NCBI GenBank assembly: GCA_012932295.1
Contig: JAAONU010000003.1
Coordinates: 27,948,361-28,012,360 of the forward strand
Source: Cyclina sinensis
Taxonomy: Eukaryota > Mollusca > Bivalvia > Venerida > Veneridae
Reading direction: 5' to 3'
DNA length: 64,000 nt
Part shown: one piece after another, positions 1 through 12,368 of the stretch
Numbering within the stretch: position 1 is the first letter of the stretch
Layout: the number at the start of each line of letters is the position of its first letter
The notes under the pieces: generated by a model
What the model was told of the DNA's origin: nothing
Seen by the model: only the letters and a program-made list of their open reading frames with translations
The model's database searches: none
Position numbers and translations under genes: made by a program

Positions 1-445
1 TCAGACAAGATGTTGTTCACAGATGAATTATGTTCATCTTGGTTTCTGCTGGTGCTATTGAAGATAGCTAGGACACCGAAAACAAAACACTAATTTTAAA
101 ACTGGGCGTTCCATAAACCTTTTCGTCAGTTTTCATTTCCATCCAAATATTTTACATGTTGTAGGGGTACATTCACTACAAAAATACAAAATATGAAAAC
201 AAAGTGTATTGATCAACTTCTTTCTAGAAGCGATGATGTTGGTACGTTGGCAAAAGGGCGATCACAAAAATCCGATAGTGACATAGTGTGGGCAGCTATG
301 ATTTCCAGATTTACAGTTGATATTTATGCCAGGGCTAGTGTTTCCGTACCAAAAGTACTGTACCGATAAGATTTCGAAATATACTTTCAAGACAGATCCG
401 AAGAGTATATCAGACTGCATTATTTCAATTAACCATTAAAAAGCA
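1..445. other. Left edge, no recognised feature
   Basis: AT-rich sequence without a convincing coding exon on either strand. It would contain intron and possibly further exons of the Star/FkbM-like gene, but I see no FkbM motif here. Confidence 0.4.
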
Positions 446-718
446 TTAGATGCCTCTTTTGCATCGATAAAATATATTTGTTAAAGTGAAAAGTAATTTA
501 AATAAGAAATGTTGATGACTTGCCATAACTGGGTATTTTCTTAAACTTAGACAAGCATTCAATGTATATGCTTTCCTATTTTTCCATTTAAGTTCCTTGT
601 ACATGAAAGGATTGCCTTCAATAAGTATGCCGGTCCAGTTTCGGAAGCGTTCAAAGAATAAAGTGTTAGACCAGTTCTCTCCATCATAAGCACCGCATTC
701 CACGTAAAATCCATTTTG
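446..718 (-). CDS. FkbM/Star-like methyltransferase domain exon (exon 2 of the gene starting at 12662)
   Basis: The minus-strand frame from 718 downward encodes QNGFYVECGAYDGENWSNTL, followed by FFERFRNWTGILIEGNP and KNRKAYTLNACLS. This is the start of a Methyltransf_21 (FkbM-type) SAM-methyltransferase fold as found in the animal Star-like family: the ECGAYDG glycine-rich loop, then the acidic LIEGNP strand end. The acceptor is a pyrimidine-rich stretch ending in AG at 720-719, so the exon starts at 718 in phase 0, matching the phase-0 donor at 12369. The 3' end is uncertain: a weak GT donor at 519-518 would end the exon after 520, and the open frame runs on to a stop at 446 with low-complexity sequence that looks intronic. 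The rest of the domain must lie left of this window or be missing. Star-like proteins are type II membrane proteins; substrate and catalytic activity here are unknown. Confidence 0.8.
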   Translation of the reverse strand, partial: QNGFYVECGAYDGENWSNTLFFERFRNWTGILIEGNPFMYKELKWKNRKAYTLNACLSLRKYPVMASHQHFLFKLLFTLTNIFYRCKRGI

Positions 719-1169
719 CTGGAATTAAAAAAGAGCATACGTATATGAAATTTAACAGTTAAGCATTTCAGAGCATTATTTCTCATAAGTCTTTTCTTTT
801 TGTGAAGACTAAAGCGGTATACCCATCCCGAGATCATGTTATAGCCGCCAACGACTGAATATACAGTAGTACACAGCTTCAAAACGCGCAGATATACATG
901 CTCAATGAAAAATGAAATTTTATCTTACATGACTTGTAACATTAGTTGGAGTAGTAACTTTTGTTACTGTGCCTAGAGAAATAGCTAGCATCGTTACAAT
1001 CTAAAAATAAGAATTATAAATACCTTGTTATACGATTATATGCATTTGAATAGTCTTTAAATCTTAAAACTACTTAATCTTTGATTCAGAAAACTGACAG
1101 TTTTTTTAACCATGGTCAGAGTCATTATCTTTATATAATATATATCAAGCTATTGACAAATAGTCGTAA

Positions 1170-2200
1170 GTTCACATAGAAACGCCACATTTGATATCTG
1201 CTGCAGTATACCTAGAATATTCTTAACGAGTTCTCACAGAAAAATTTGATATCTGGTGCAGTACATCTAGTATCTTCTTGCCGAGTTCTCCCACAACTGC
1301 CAAATTTGATAAACGTAGTATCTTCTAGCTGAGGTCAAACAGAACTTCAAAATTTGACGTCTGCTGCAGTACACATATATTATCATCTTGCCAAATAGAA
1401 CTGCCAAATTTGATGACTGCTAGCGTATACCCTGTATCGTCTTGCCGAGTTCAACTAGAACTGCTAAATCTGATGGCTACTGGAGCTTACCTAGTACACT
1501 CTTGAATAGTTCACACGCGTTCGAATAGAACTGTCAAAGTTGATGTCTTCAGGCCTATATGTAGTATCCTCTTTCCAGATTCACACAGAACTGCCAAATT
1601 TGATAACTGCTTGCGTACACCTTGTATCCTTTGGCCGAGTTTACACAGTCGCACAGAACTGCCACATAAATGACTGATGGTGTACACCTAGTAACTTCAT
1701 GCTTTGTTCTTAGATGTATGCTGCAGTATATCATGCATCTTCTTGCCAAGTTCACAAAGAACTGCCATATTTGATGTCTGCTGGCGTACATCTTGTATCT
1801 TCTTGTCAAGTTCTCAAAGAATTGCCATATTTGATGTCTGCTGGCATACATATTGTATCTTCTTGCATAGTTCACAGAAAACTGCCATATTGATGTTTGC
1901 TGGCGAACACCTAGAATCTTCTTGCAGACGTCAAACAAAATTAGATTGCTGCTGCAATACACCGAGTATCTGCTTGCCGAGTTCACTTCAAACTTGCAAA
2001 TTTGATGTCTGCTGCAGTTCATCTAGTATCCTCTTGCCGAAATTATACGAAATATCACATTTGGTATAGTTGCATACATCTCGTATCTCCCTTCCAAGTT
2101 CACAGTTAACTGCCAAATTTGATGACTGCTCGCGTTAACCTAGTATTTTCTTGCAGAGTTCATATAGATCTGCGAAATTTGATGACTGAATTTTTGATCC
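1170..2200. repeat. 60-bp tandem repeat array (about 17 degenerate copies)
   Basis: The unit carries CTGCCAAATTTGATGTCTGC followed by a variable GTACACCTAGTATCTTCTTG block and GAGTTCACACAGAA. The best copies, near 1765-1945, are 60 bp apart; outer copies are more diverged. Because 60 is divisible by three, both strands stay open and show a 20-residue period (for example YASRHQIWQFF on the minus strand). There is no sign that this is translated. Confidence 0.85.
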
Positions 2201-2209
2201 GAAAAACAA

Positions 2210-3795
2210 AATACCAAGCTTAGATCAAATATCTTGCTAGCTAGGGGTTGAGATTTCAAAAAAACCTTATATATAGCTCGGTTCAAATTTTCCAGCTAGC
2301 TGGGGCATAGGAATTCAGCTGAAAGAGTAAAAAAGAGGAATATTGAGATGGGATCGAATTCCTAGCTAGCAAGCAGAGGTGTATTCAAATGAACGAATAC
2401 CCTGCTCGGTTCGAATTCAAAGACAGGTAGGTGTTGAAATTCGTCCTAAAAGAGCTAAATATCCAGTTAGGAAGGAATTTGGTATTCAACCATATGAATA
2501 CCGAGCTCGGTTCAAAACCCCGTTGCCAAGAGTTGGGAATTCATAACTCCCTGCTGGCTGGGAATTCAAATCTAGTCGTGTATCCATTGGGTTAAATACC
2601 CAACTCATTGCTAGCTAGGAATTTGATATTAGCTTGGTTTTTGGCCCATTCGAATACCCAACTCCCGGCTGGTTGGGAATTCGAACCGACCGAGGTTTTT
2701 GTTTAATAAAGACCAAAGTCCTAGCCAACTAGATATTCAATCTCAGCTGGATATTCAGCTCTTTCGGGTCGAATGCCCAACTCAAAGCTGGCAGCTAGGA
2801 ATTCGAACTGAGCCGGATTTTCGTTTGGTTGAATACCACATTCCTACCTAGCTAGCTAGGAATTCGGTCTGAGCTGGATATTCGGCTGTATTGGGTTGAA
2901 TACCCGAAATAGTCAAATACCAGATTCCCAGCTGGCTGTGAATTCGAACCGAGCTTGGTATTCGTTTACTGAATACCCAACTCCTAGCTAACCAAGAATT
3001 CGATCTCAGCTGGGTATTTGGCTCTTTCGGGTCCAATATCCAACTCCAAGCTGGCAGCTGGGAATATGAACCGATCTGGGTATTTGTTAATCGAATACCC
3101 AACTCCTGGCTAGGTATTAATTCGATCTCAGCTGGATATTCGGCTTTCCAACTGACCGGAACTTCCATCTAGATATTAGTTTGATTGAATACCCTACTTT
3201 TAGCAAGCTAACAAATCTGTCTCAGCTGGGTATTCGGCTCTCACTGGTTGGATACCCTATTCTCGGAATTCGAACTTAGCTGCGTATTCTTTTTTTTATG
3301 AATACCCAACTCCTAGCTAGCCAATATTTCAATCTCACATGGACATTAGGCTTTTTCAGGTCGAATACAAGAGCCCCAGCCGTTTTGGAATTCGAACCGA
3401 ACTGGGTATTCGGGTTTTTAATACCAAACTCCTTGCTTGCAGGAAATTTGATCCTAGCTGGATATTCGGCCTTTTCGGGACGAAGACCCAACTCCAAGCT
3501 GGCTGGAAATTCGAAACTAGCTGGGTATTTGTTTGGTTGGACAACCATCCCCTACATAGCAAGAAATTCGATCTCAGCTCAGTATTCGGCTCCTCGGGAC
3601 GAATACCCAACTCTAAGCTGGCAGCTGGGAATTCAAACCGAGCTGGTATTCATTTGGTTGAATACCCAACTCTTAGCTAGACAAGGAATTCGATCTCAGC
3701 TTGGTACTCGGCTCTTTCGTGTCGAATTTACAACTTCCAGCTGGCTGGGAATTCGAACTGAGCTGGGTAACGAATATCCAATACCCAATTACTCA
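2210..3795. repeat. Degenerate ~60-bp repeat with ~120-bp higher-order period
   Basis: Two alternating half-units: one with AATTCGATCTCAGCTGG then ATTCGGCTCTTTCGGGTCGAATACCC, the other with GAATTCGAACCGAGCTGGG then TATTCGTTTGGTTGAATACCC. Anchors TCTCAGCTGG at 3333, 3452, 3572 and 3693 (some with substitutions) are about 119-121 bp apart. The linkers are AGCTAGCTAGG-type palindromes. Open frames on both strands (e.g. NSKLAGNSKLAG) are by-products of the repeat. Confidence 0.85.
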
Positions 3796-3799
3796 TAGC

Positions 3800-4970
3800 T
3801 AACTTTAAACACATGGAAGATCCATATTTTCAAATAAATACAACTCAGTATCTAACACTCTACTTAAAATATGAAATAAAGATTAACATGCTTTTAATGC
3901 CTGCTTGGAAATGTATTTAAATAGTATATTTCATGCGACATTTATACATAAACTTATGACCTAAACAGCACCTCGATTTTTTTTTTATTTTCAGTAAACC
4001 GTTTTTTTTCTTTTGTGCAAAAGAACACGACTTTGTATAGTTCACATTAATTTTGAGTCCAGTTTGAGAGAATACAAATATTAATTTTCATATTACTGAA
4101 ATCAATACTCCAGATATACCATTTACGTATAACGAAAAAAGTAAAGGTGAGAGTGGTTTCCCTTGTTTCAACCATTTTTATATCAAAATCTAACTTGATA
4201 AGATTTTAATTTTGTTTTAATAGAATGCAGCATATTAACCATGCAGTGCGTTCTACCGTATCAAAAGCCTTATCATAGACTATAAAAGCACAATATAATT
4301 AAGATGTTTAAATAATTTTTTGGAATAACTGAATGGAGTAAACATATACGGTCTGCTATACTAAGATTGTCTCTAAAATCATTGTGATTCACTAAATATC
4401 TGTGTCACAACATTTACTAAGTTTATTTCTAAGAGCATTCGGAAAACATCAATTATAATCATTGACAAAGAGGAAGTTTTATTTAACTGACATTAGTATG
4501 TACATTTAGTTCATTCATAATAGACAGTACGAGATTCGGCATATAATAGAGACAAAAGGACTTAAAAACATATATTCATTTTCTATAACAAGTATACAAA
4601 ATGTTTGACATCGGGACGAAAGCAAAGTGACTTACTGGGAGAATGATTCGAGTTGATGTATTCATTGAATAAATTATTTAAGCAAAGCTGAAGAGCATAT
4701 AAATCCAAGGATAACACAACTTCAAAGCTTAAATCATTCACTAAACCCTTTCAATATACCTTTTCTTGTAATTTTATAAGCGGTCTACAGATAAAATGGT
4801 AAAAGTGTTAAATGGAAGTGTTTAAACTATTTTTTTATTGGCAAAGACACATTTTAAGATGGTGTTTTTCATCATAATTCTTGTTTTTTAACTATTTTAA
4901 CTATGTAAGAAATTGACTTGAAGCTTTATATATTGTTTTAGGTAGAAGTGCAACTTAAACTATATATACT
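3800..4970. other. Repeat-poor AT-rich intronic stretch
   Basis: Nothing recognised beyond short homopolymer T runs near 3978 and 4004. Confidence 0.4.
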
Positions 4971-4972
4971 AT

Positions 4973-5146
4973 AATATTTCTATCTATTCTTTCTAAAGGG
5001 AATATTTCTATCTATTCTTTCTAAAGGGAATATTTCTATCTTTTCTTTCTAAAGGGAATATTTCTATCTATTCTTTCTAAAGGGAATATTTCTATCTATT
5101 CTTTCTAAAGGGAATATTTCTATCTATTCCTTTTAAAGGGAATAAC
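4973..5146. repeat. 28-bp tandem repeat, six copies
   Basis: The unit AATATTTCTATCTATTCTTT plus CTAAAGGG recurs exactly every 28 bp: the GGG ends fall at 5000, 5028, 5056, 5084, 5112 and 5140. Copies are nearly identical, so the array is young. Confidence 0.95.
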
Positions 5147-5149
5147 TCG

Positions 5150-5730
5150 ACAACAAGAAGAATGAGTTCAAAAGGACGGCTTCCGATAAAACGTTCATAA
5201 AGCAATAACGAAATACAATAGCTGTGCAACAAGTCGTAGGCGAACTATTTTTCTTATATCCTCAACATTTCCCTAATGCCGTCTATTTAGCCTTGACGTC
5301 TAGGGTCAGTGCGCTAACAGTTACAGGGTTGCGTCAGGGACATATCTGGCAGTCCAGGAAGGGGCAAGAGTACTCCAAAACAGCTATTGTAGAGCTATTG
5401 CTCCTTTTGCATTGAACCTTTCCTAAGTGCAATTTAACTGTCCTTTAGATTTAAGGTACAGGATTATTATGGAAACAGAATTTCAATTAAAATATTAACA
5501 AAAGTCTACATCTCTGCTGAGAGCCATATGAGAGTAATTACTCCTTTAATCAACACGTTCCTTGATGCCTTCTATCCATCCTTTAAAGTTTCGACACAAT
5601 ACAAGAAAGTGTCAGGGCAAAATTTTGCATTATATTATTAGTAATATTACAAAAGATAATTATCTCAATAGCCTAAGGAGAGTATGGCTCCACTTACATT
5701 TTTATCCTCAGATATTTAAGTGAATAATGT
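5150..5730. other. Intronic stretch, no feature seen
   Basis: A 63-codon open frame at 5224-5415 lacks recognisable motifs. I see no supported gene. Confidence 0.35.
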
Positions 5731-5902
5731 GATAGGTTACAGAGCTATCCTCCTGATAGAAGGACTGTGCAGTAGGAGAGACGAATAGTTTGTAATCATT
5801 GTCATATCTCCAAAGTGATAGGTTACAGAGCTATCCTCATGATAGAAGGACTGTACAGTTGGGGAGATGAATGGTTTGTAATCAGCATATGCGGCTTGGA
5901 AA
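5731..5902. repeat. Direct duplication, two copies of an 86-bp unit
   Basis: GATAGGTTACAGAGCTATCC starts at 5731 and again at 5817. The copies match through the GTTTGTAATCA segment with a few substitutions. Confidence 0.9.
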
Positions 5903-5904
5903 AA

Positions 5905-7790
5905 TTGAAGCGTCTTTACAATAAATATGTTTATCAAATTATATGTCAAAATAGCACATTTTTGTAACAAGCTATTAAGTATGTACAGATTTTCACTTAC
6001 TCAACATGTCACATCGTGACACTATGGCTGTCATGTCAGCTGTCATAACTTTAATTAGGTGCGAATACAAACTGCTACCGAAGACACATTTCACAATTCA
6101 GTTATCTCAAGAAAATGAAAATATCAAAAATCTATAAAAGCTGTTGTATGATTTAGAAAACATTTACTGTAATTGATTTGCATTTCTAAATTTTGCTTTA
6201 CTACATGTGACAGCTAGAGTTTTAATGTTCTATTTTGTGAATAGGCATCTGTAACAAAATTACCAAGAAATATCTTTTGTTTATATACAGTGTTGGTTAT
6301 TTAGGAAAAAGAATTATAGAAAAACACCAATTGTTATAAGTACATATTTCGTTCGATTCTCTGGCCATTATGACATATTAAAATTAGATTAAAAAATTAA
6401 AGGTATTGAAATTGTCGGTTTTTGCATTTAATGGAATTAAACCTTTCAAAATAATTTGACTGTACTGTAAACCAGGTTTTTGAGGTTGGTAGATTAAACC
6501 TCTCCTATTTCATAATAAATTCATTATTTCCGCCTTAAAAGGGTTTTGATTTACTCTTATTCATCAAATAAAGTATCGAATGCCTTTCACGAGAAGGTGA
6601 CCTTCTAGGTCGTCCACAGATCACAATAGCGTAGCAATTTTTAAGGCATGATTTTAATAAGATTGGAAGAAATTACGGCTTTTAAGATAGTCGATGAAAT
6701 CTTTAAGTCATAATCCTAAATTAAATGGATGGATATCTGATAAACTTTTAAACTTGCTCAAGTCCAGCAACACAGCCTTACTGATTTGTTCACAAAGAAA
6801 AAATCACTGTCAGCTAGATTGGAGGGCGAATCATGCCGAGGCACACATTTTGCTTTCATAGCCATTCCTCCATCTGGAAGTCTTTAAATCAGCGGAATGT
6901 TATTTTCTGTCAGTGATTCTGATTCTGATGATGTAAATGTTTTGGGTAAATGTAATTTTATTCATAAAAAATCTAAATAACTGTAGACCTGTAAGTGCAT
7001 GTAAATAGATCATCTCTGAGTGCAATTTGTACTCATGATGCCTCGATCATAAGAAGTTTGCTAAACCGATGCTTTTATCACTGATCCTTGTCGCGTTTGT
7101 CAGTGGTTGTATCTATAGAACACAAGTGATGTTTCGCTACCTTACATGTTCGCACTAGTCGTATTGCTACCCAGCAGAAAGTCGATTTTTCGATACCGAA
7201 TTTTTTTAGATGAATGATAATTGCAAAATATAACTGCATTTGATTTTACTTAAAACGAAATTCATATTTATTTTTTTAATTAATGCGAATTCACATTTTT
7301 TTTTTAAGTTAGTGCAATTAAGTTTTTAATGCAAATTAATATTTTTAGAATTAAATAGTTTTAATTTACCATATGCATATGCAAGTCGTAAAACAACTTT
7401 ATCGTTTTTTCGGAATAGGAGACACATTATAGAAAATGATCTTTTAATAATTAACAATTTTTATCACTATACTTGATAAAATGGTTATAAAATAAGTCAG
7501 TATCAAATTCCAGAACACTGGTAATAGTAGCTTTTAGTTATATTCGTAACTTATTATTTAATGACACTGCCGCCTTTATCGTACTAAAATTTTCTGTTCG
7601 TCTGTCAAGTCCCAGACGAGTGTCTCAAACTGATAATCCTTTTTACACACTTTATACATGTTAATCGTAAAACATAAATTCAATGAAAGCATATACATGT
7701 AATCAGAATGTATATTTGCTTTTAAACAGATGCAATACCCGATTAAGTCAGCTTAACACTATAGCGCATCTACTAAGTAGCGAATAGTAT
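5905..7790. other. AT-rich intronic stretch, no feature seen
   Basis: No open frame with recognisable content and no tandem structure noticed. A T-rich, A-rich zone at 7195-7370 is the most biased part. Confidence 0.35.
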
Positions 7791-7791
7791 A

Positions 7792-8172
7792 GTGGCAGAT
7801 TTCGGACATTTCGTTGTTTCGTTCTGTCGCGCGCGCCAATACGAAACAACGACATTTTTAAGTTTCGAAGTTTCGTTTTGGCGCGAGCACAACGATACAA
7901 CGATAAACCGCGCGCGCGACACAACGAAACAACGACACTATGAACGCGACAAAACGATACTCAGAATCTCGTCTTGTCTTGCGCGCGGTTTCAGTTTAAT
8001 GTCGTCTTTTGGTTCTGTCGCGCGCACCAATACGAAAATTCGAAACATTTTAATTGTCGTTGTTTCGTTCTTTCGCGCGCGCCAAAACGAAACTTCCAAT
8101 CTTTAAAATGGCGTTATTTCGTAATGGCGCGCGCGACAGAACGAAACAACGAAATGTCCGAAATCAGCCACC
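7792..8172. mobile_element. CpG-rich foldback element with ~46-bp terminal inverted repeats
   Basis: The left end begins GTGGCAGATTTCGGACATTT and the right end is its reverse complement (GTGGCTGATTTCGGACATTT when read on the minus strand). The match continues through GTTGTTTCGTTCTGTCGCGC with one mismatch in 46 bp. The interior repeats CGAAACAACGA and GCGCGCGC motifs in both orientations, so it can fold extensively. It encodes no transposase and is therefore non-autonomous. No unambiguous target duplication was identified. Confidence 0.85.
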
Positions 8173-8174
8173 AT

Positions 8175-8500
8175 AGAATAGACTAGGTTCAGAAGAACAT
8201 AGGTAGCGAATATATACAGAAGGGAATTGACAGTTGTCGAAACGTCCAGTATCTTTAGTCATCTATACAAACATATACTTAACCCGTTTAATACAGGTTA
8301 TTATTCACAAGTAAGCTCATGTGCGATAAACCCCGCAGGGAATATATTTCATAGCAAATAGACCAGGTGCGAAAGAATATAGTATGTAAAGGTAGCGAAA
8401 CGTCCAGTATCTTGTTTATACAAACACAAGCGTGTACTGAATTGTATCACACTTGTTCTATAGGTCATTATTCCATAAGTAACTTCAAAGAAACCGGAAA
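8175..8500. repeat. Diverged partial direct duplication
   Basis: CGAAACGTCCAGTATCT occurs near 8238 and 8396, inside two longer partly similar stretches (TAGCGAA..., TATACAAACA..., then TATTCA/CATAAGTAA). Spacing is about 158 bp. The function is unknown. Confidence 0.6.
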
Positions 8501-9488
8501 AAGGCAGAAATAAATGGCCGGAATAATACGATGTTATTAGCCGATATTTACTGAGTTCTAATTTCGTAATATGTAGTACCACACCTCACAGCAGTTACTT
8601 TCCTGAATGAAGGGGAGATTAATGCGTAGAACAAGATTGAACTAATACTAAGGGACCAAATGTTAAGGAAATGTGTAGGATAATCAAATACTAGTATGAT
8701 ATTTTCAAGTTCATACCAATGAAATATTTCATAACCTTTTCAAGTTAATACCTTGGTTAATTTCAGCAATTTCCATTCAGTAAAATGACATAATAATAAA
8801 ACTAAATTAATCAACAATAACAACTAGTCCACACATTTTGCTATAACTCTGACAATATCAAATATAGTCGGCACTCTCCTGAGATATGTATTATAAAATG
8901 TACATGTATTTGTCTCTTTCTTGGTATTAGTCCATTTACTGTGTAGTAGATATTGTAGGAACATACTAGCAAAGAATGTTAATAGTAACCGTGTGACTTG
9001 TCTATCTTAAAATGCTGGAATTGAAAAATTGAAAAAGCTTGCTTTGTTCTTTTCTCCGCTCCTATTTTTCAAGAAGTATACATGACTTCTGCTGATTTGC
9101 TGATATTGCACTTGCCTATAAATTGCATGTTAAATTTAACATTGACAATTAGTATATCAATTTATCATTGCTGAGACCTCACTAAAATTTAAAGTCACTG
9201 GCTCTTATCTGGTTTTGGCCAGCAAAAAATGTTGACTACTTAATCATTTTTGTAGGCCCATAGCTAGCATTACTAGAAGAGAATACCCTAGTGCTTGCAG
9301 CGCTTTGATTATTTATTCGGACTGTTTGGTAAGAATGTGGATGGACTTTTTACCCCATATTCTCCGCTACGGATTCAATCCTAGTTTTGATTGTAGCCTT
9401 CTGTAAAATAACATAAACTTTCAATACACATATAGACAAGTGAACGAATCTGGTAACAGCTGAATTAATTAGACCCTTAAGAAGACAT
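8500..9488. other. AT-rich intronic stretch, no feature seen
   Basis: No coding motif or repeat recognised. Confidence 0.35.
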
Positions 9489-9489
9489 T

Positions 9490-10245
9490 TTAGCTAACCT
9501 GAGCACAAAGTGCTCAGAGTGAGCTTTTCTGATCGGTCTTTGTCCGTCGTCCGTCGTCAACTTTTCATTCAAACGACATCTCCTCTGAAACCAATGGGCC
9601 AAATTTAATGTATTTTGCCTGGGATTTTCCTTGTGTGAAGCTCTACCAAGTTTGTTCAAATGGTTCTGGTCCATTGCATTTCTGGTTCACTGGAGCTAAA
9701 AATAGATTTTAAAAGTTGGATCTTTAAAAATCTTTCTTCTCCGAAACCTCAAGGCCTGGAGCTTAGATACTTGGTATGAAGCATCATCTAGTGGACCTCT
9801 ACCAAGTTTGTTCAAATTATGACCCTAGGGTCGAAAATGACCCAACCCCAGGGTCCAGTTGATTTTACATAGATTTATGTAGGGAAAACTAAAAAATCTT
9901 CTTGTCAGAAACCGCAAGGCCTTGAGTTTAGATATTTGGTTTGTAGCATTGTCTAGTGGACCTCAACTAAGTTTGTTCAAATCATAGCCACTGGGTCAAA
10001 ATAAGCCCTGCCCTCGGGGTCACATGTTTACATAGGTTTTTTTAGGAAAAAGGCCTAGAGTTAAGATATTTGGTATACATCATTGTCTATTGGATCTCTA
10101 CCAAGTTTGTTCAAATCATAGCCCTTGGGTCAAAACTGGCCCCACCAGGGGTGGGGGGTGGGGTGGTCATTTGATTTTAAACAAGGACAGGCGAAAAAAA
10201 TCTGCTGCTCTGAAACACCAAGGGCTAAACCTTCATTTTTTTATT
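9490..10245 (-). mobile_element. Element C: hairpin-ended repeat (truncated), ~155-165-bp internal monomers
   Basis: It starts with a hairpin at 9492-9524 whose core is CTGAGCAC-AAA-GTGCTCAG. A GTCCGTCGTCCGTCGTC tract follows, then degenerate monomers anchored by ACCAAGTTTGTTCAAAT (9644, 9801, 9967 and 10100). It is the reverse-orientation relative of the 28.4-29.03 kb part of element A. The far terminus is missing, apparently cut by the next element at 10247. Confidence 0.75.
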
Positions 10246-10246
10246 G

Positions 10247-10800
10247 TTATGTCTCCCCCAAATTCCGCCTTTCTGATGGAGACATATTGTTTTTGCCCTG
10301 TCCATGGGTGTCTGTTTGTCTGTCTGTATGTCACACTTCGTTTCCTTTCAATAACTTGAGTACCAGTTGACCCAAAGCCTTCAAACGTCACATGGTTATT
10401 GCCCTTATTGAGTAGAAAAAAAACCCATTCGGTTTTTGGGTCAGTAAGTCAAAGTTCAAGGTCAGAGGGACCTCTAGAGTGAAAACCGTTTCCACTCAAT
10501 AACAGGAATACCATTTCACCCAGAGCCTTCAAACTTCATAGGAAAATTGCTTTTACTAAATAGAAAAACCATATTGTTTTTGGGGCTAGTATGTCAAAGG
10601 TCAGGGTCACAGGGACCTGTAGAGTGAAAAGTATTTCTGCAGAGTAACTGTAGTACCATTACAGAAGCCAGAGCCTTCAAACTTTATAGGATATTTGTAT
10701 TAGAAGAACCCTATTGTTTTTAGGGTCCATATGACAAAGGTTAAGTTCACAGGGACCTCTAGAGTGAAAACTGTTTATCATTTGAATTATTATTAGTAAT
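10247..10800. mobile_element. Element F: repeat with terminal inverted hairpin and ~145-bp monomers
   Basis: ATGTCTCC at the left pairs with GGAGACAT about 20 bp later. A GTCTGTTTGTCTGTCTGTATG tract and tandem monomers follow, with anchors GGGACCTCTAGAGTGAAAA near 10471, 10616 and 10756. No coding capacity. The right end is unclear. Confidence 0.7.
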
Positions 10801-10892
10801 TATTTGAAATATTCAATTCGTTTCATTTCAACTTTAGAAAGAATGGCAATTCTAACGAAATTGCAAGAACAAAATTATAAAATTTCTTTTTA

Positions 10893-12348
10893 TATGCCCG
10901 AAGGGGGCATATTATGTAATGGTCCAGGGCATCCGTCCGTCTGTCTGTGAGCAATTTGGTATCTGGAGGATAACTTGAGAACTCTTTGGCCTACAGTCTT
11001 TTACCTTCATATTGTTATTGCCCACATTTAGTGAATGGCCCCTATTGATTTTGGAGTCAGTAGCTCAAAGGTGAAGGTCACATAGACCTTAACATTGTAA
11101 ACCATTTCCGCCAAGTAACTTGACAATCATTTATTATAGAGACTTCAAACTTTGTATCATGACTGCACACATTAAGTGCATGATCTCTATACATTTTAGG
11201 GTCAGTATGTCAAAGGTCAAGGTCACAGTGTTTAGAATCATTTAAACTCTGTAACTCGACAACAATTTATCATAGAGACTTAAAAAGTCATATAATGGTT
11301 GCACACATTGAGTGAATGACACCTATTGATTCTGACTCAGTAGGTCAATGATCACGGTCACAGTGACCTTAACATTGAAAACCATTTTCGCCATGTAACT
11401 TCACAATCATTTGTTATAGAGACTTCAGATTTTATATCATGATTACACACATTGAGTGGATGACCCCTATACATTTAGTGGTCAGTATGTCAAAAGTCAA
11501 GGTCACAGTGACCTAAATGTTTAGAATAATTTACACACAGTAACTCCACAACAATTTGTCATAGAAACTTAAAAAAATCATATAATGGTTGCACACATTG
11601 AGTGAATGACCCTTATTGATTTTGGAGTCAGTAGCTCAAAGGTCATGGACACATAGTCCTTGACAATGAAAACATTTCCACTATGTAACTTGATAATCAT
11701 TTGTTATAGAGACTTCAAACTTTATATCATGATTGCAGACATTGAGTGGGTGACACCTATACATTCTGGGGTAAGCATGTCAAAGGTTAAGGTCACATTG
11801 ACCTCAAAGTTCATATGCTGATTGATTACATTGAGAAAATGACCCCGTACATCTTAGGATCAGTGAGTCAGATGTCAAGGTCACAATGACCTAAACACTG
11901 AAAAGCATTTCTGCTGTATAACTTGGCAACTACTTCCCATACAGACATCAAACTTTTAGGATGATTGCCGTCATTGATTACATGACTCCTATACTGTTCG
12001 GGGTAAATACATAAAAGATCAAGGTGACAGTTAACTAAACAATCAATATGTCTGTACTATAACTTGATAACCATGCATCACAGCATAAACATAATAAACT
12101 CTGAAAGACTGACATTTAGACAAATTATAAAACCTAAAACTCAGATATGATAAAGATCTATAAAACTCTAAAATTAAAATTATAAATGTTAAAAATCAAA
12201 ATATTATAAATCAAAAACAAAAAATTCAAAATTTAAAGCAAATCATTTAATTTCAATGCCTAAGGTTTCCTCCCTTATATCACAAATGCATCATGCTTAG
12301 AAAAAAACCTTCAGGCATATTATGCTCCGCCCAGCGATGCTCTTGTTT
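10893..12348 (+). mobile_element. Element D: hairpin-ended repeat with ~145-bp monomers, inverted partner of element E
   Basis: The left terminus ATATGCCCGAAGGGGGCATAT is a hairpin, followed by CCGTCCGTCTGTCTG. At least seven monomers follow, with GGTCAC-type anchors at 11356, 11501, 11647 and 11791 (144-146 bp apart). After these comes an A/T-rich unique part (12090-12240) and the end GATGCTCTTGTTT (12337-12348). The unique part and terminus recur in reverse complement at 16165-16410. The element lies inside intron 1, about 20 bp from the exon-1 donor. Confidence 0.85.
11500..11514. promoter_or_regulatory. Perfect IR3 nuclear-receptor palindrome (ERE-type) inside element D
   Basis: AGGTCACAGTGACCT matches the classical oestrogen-response-element consensus AGGTCAnnnTGACCT exactly. 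The preceding base context GTCAAGGTCA also gives an extended half-site. Any function is inference; it lies in an intronic repeat. Confidence 0.5.
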
Positions 12349-12368
12349 ACAAAGATAAAAATACTCAC

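Larger units (their letters stand above)
719..12368 (-). other. Intron 1 of the Star/FkbM-like gene (inferred)
   Basis: Inferred from the consensus donor at 12368 and acceptor at 719-720 with matching phase 0. It is about 11.65 kb long and hosts the 60-bp array, the 60/120-bp array, the 28-bp array, an 86-bp duplication, the CpG-rich foldback and elements C, F and D. An additional small exon inside cannot be excluded, but the protein joins without a gap in family motif order. Confidence 0.65.

Noticed and set aside
1555..2069. Opposing open frames of 121 and 155 codons
   Set aside because: Both are translations of the 60-bp tandem array; unit length divisible by three keeps frames open on both strands.
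2848..3798. Several open frames of 84-166 codons on both strands
   Set aside because: By-products of the 60/120-bp repeat; no domain content.
4973..5146. CRISPR-like array
   Set aside because: The 28-bp units are contiguous with no spacers, in an animal genome; it is a minisatellite.
10090..10370. Overlapping plus-strand frames of 81-89 codons
   Set aside because: They lie across the border of elements C and F; repeat-derived.
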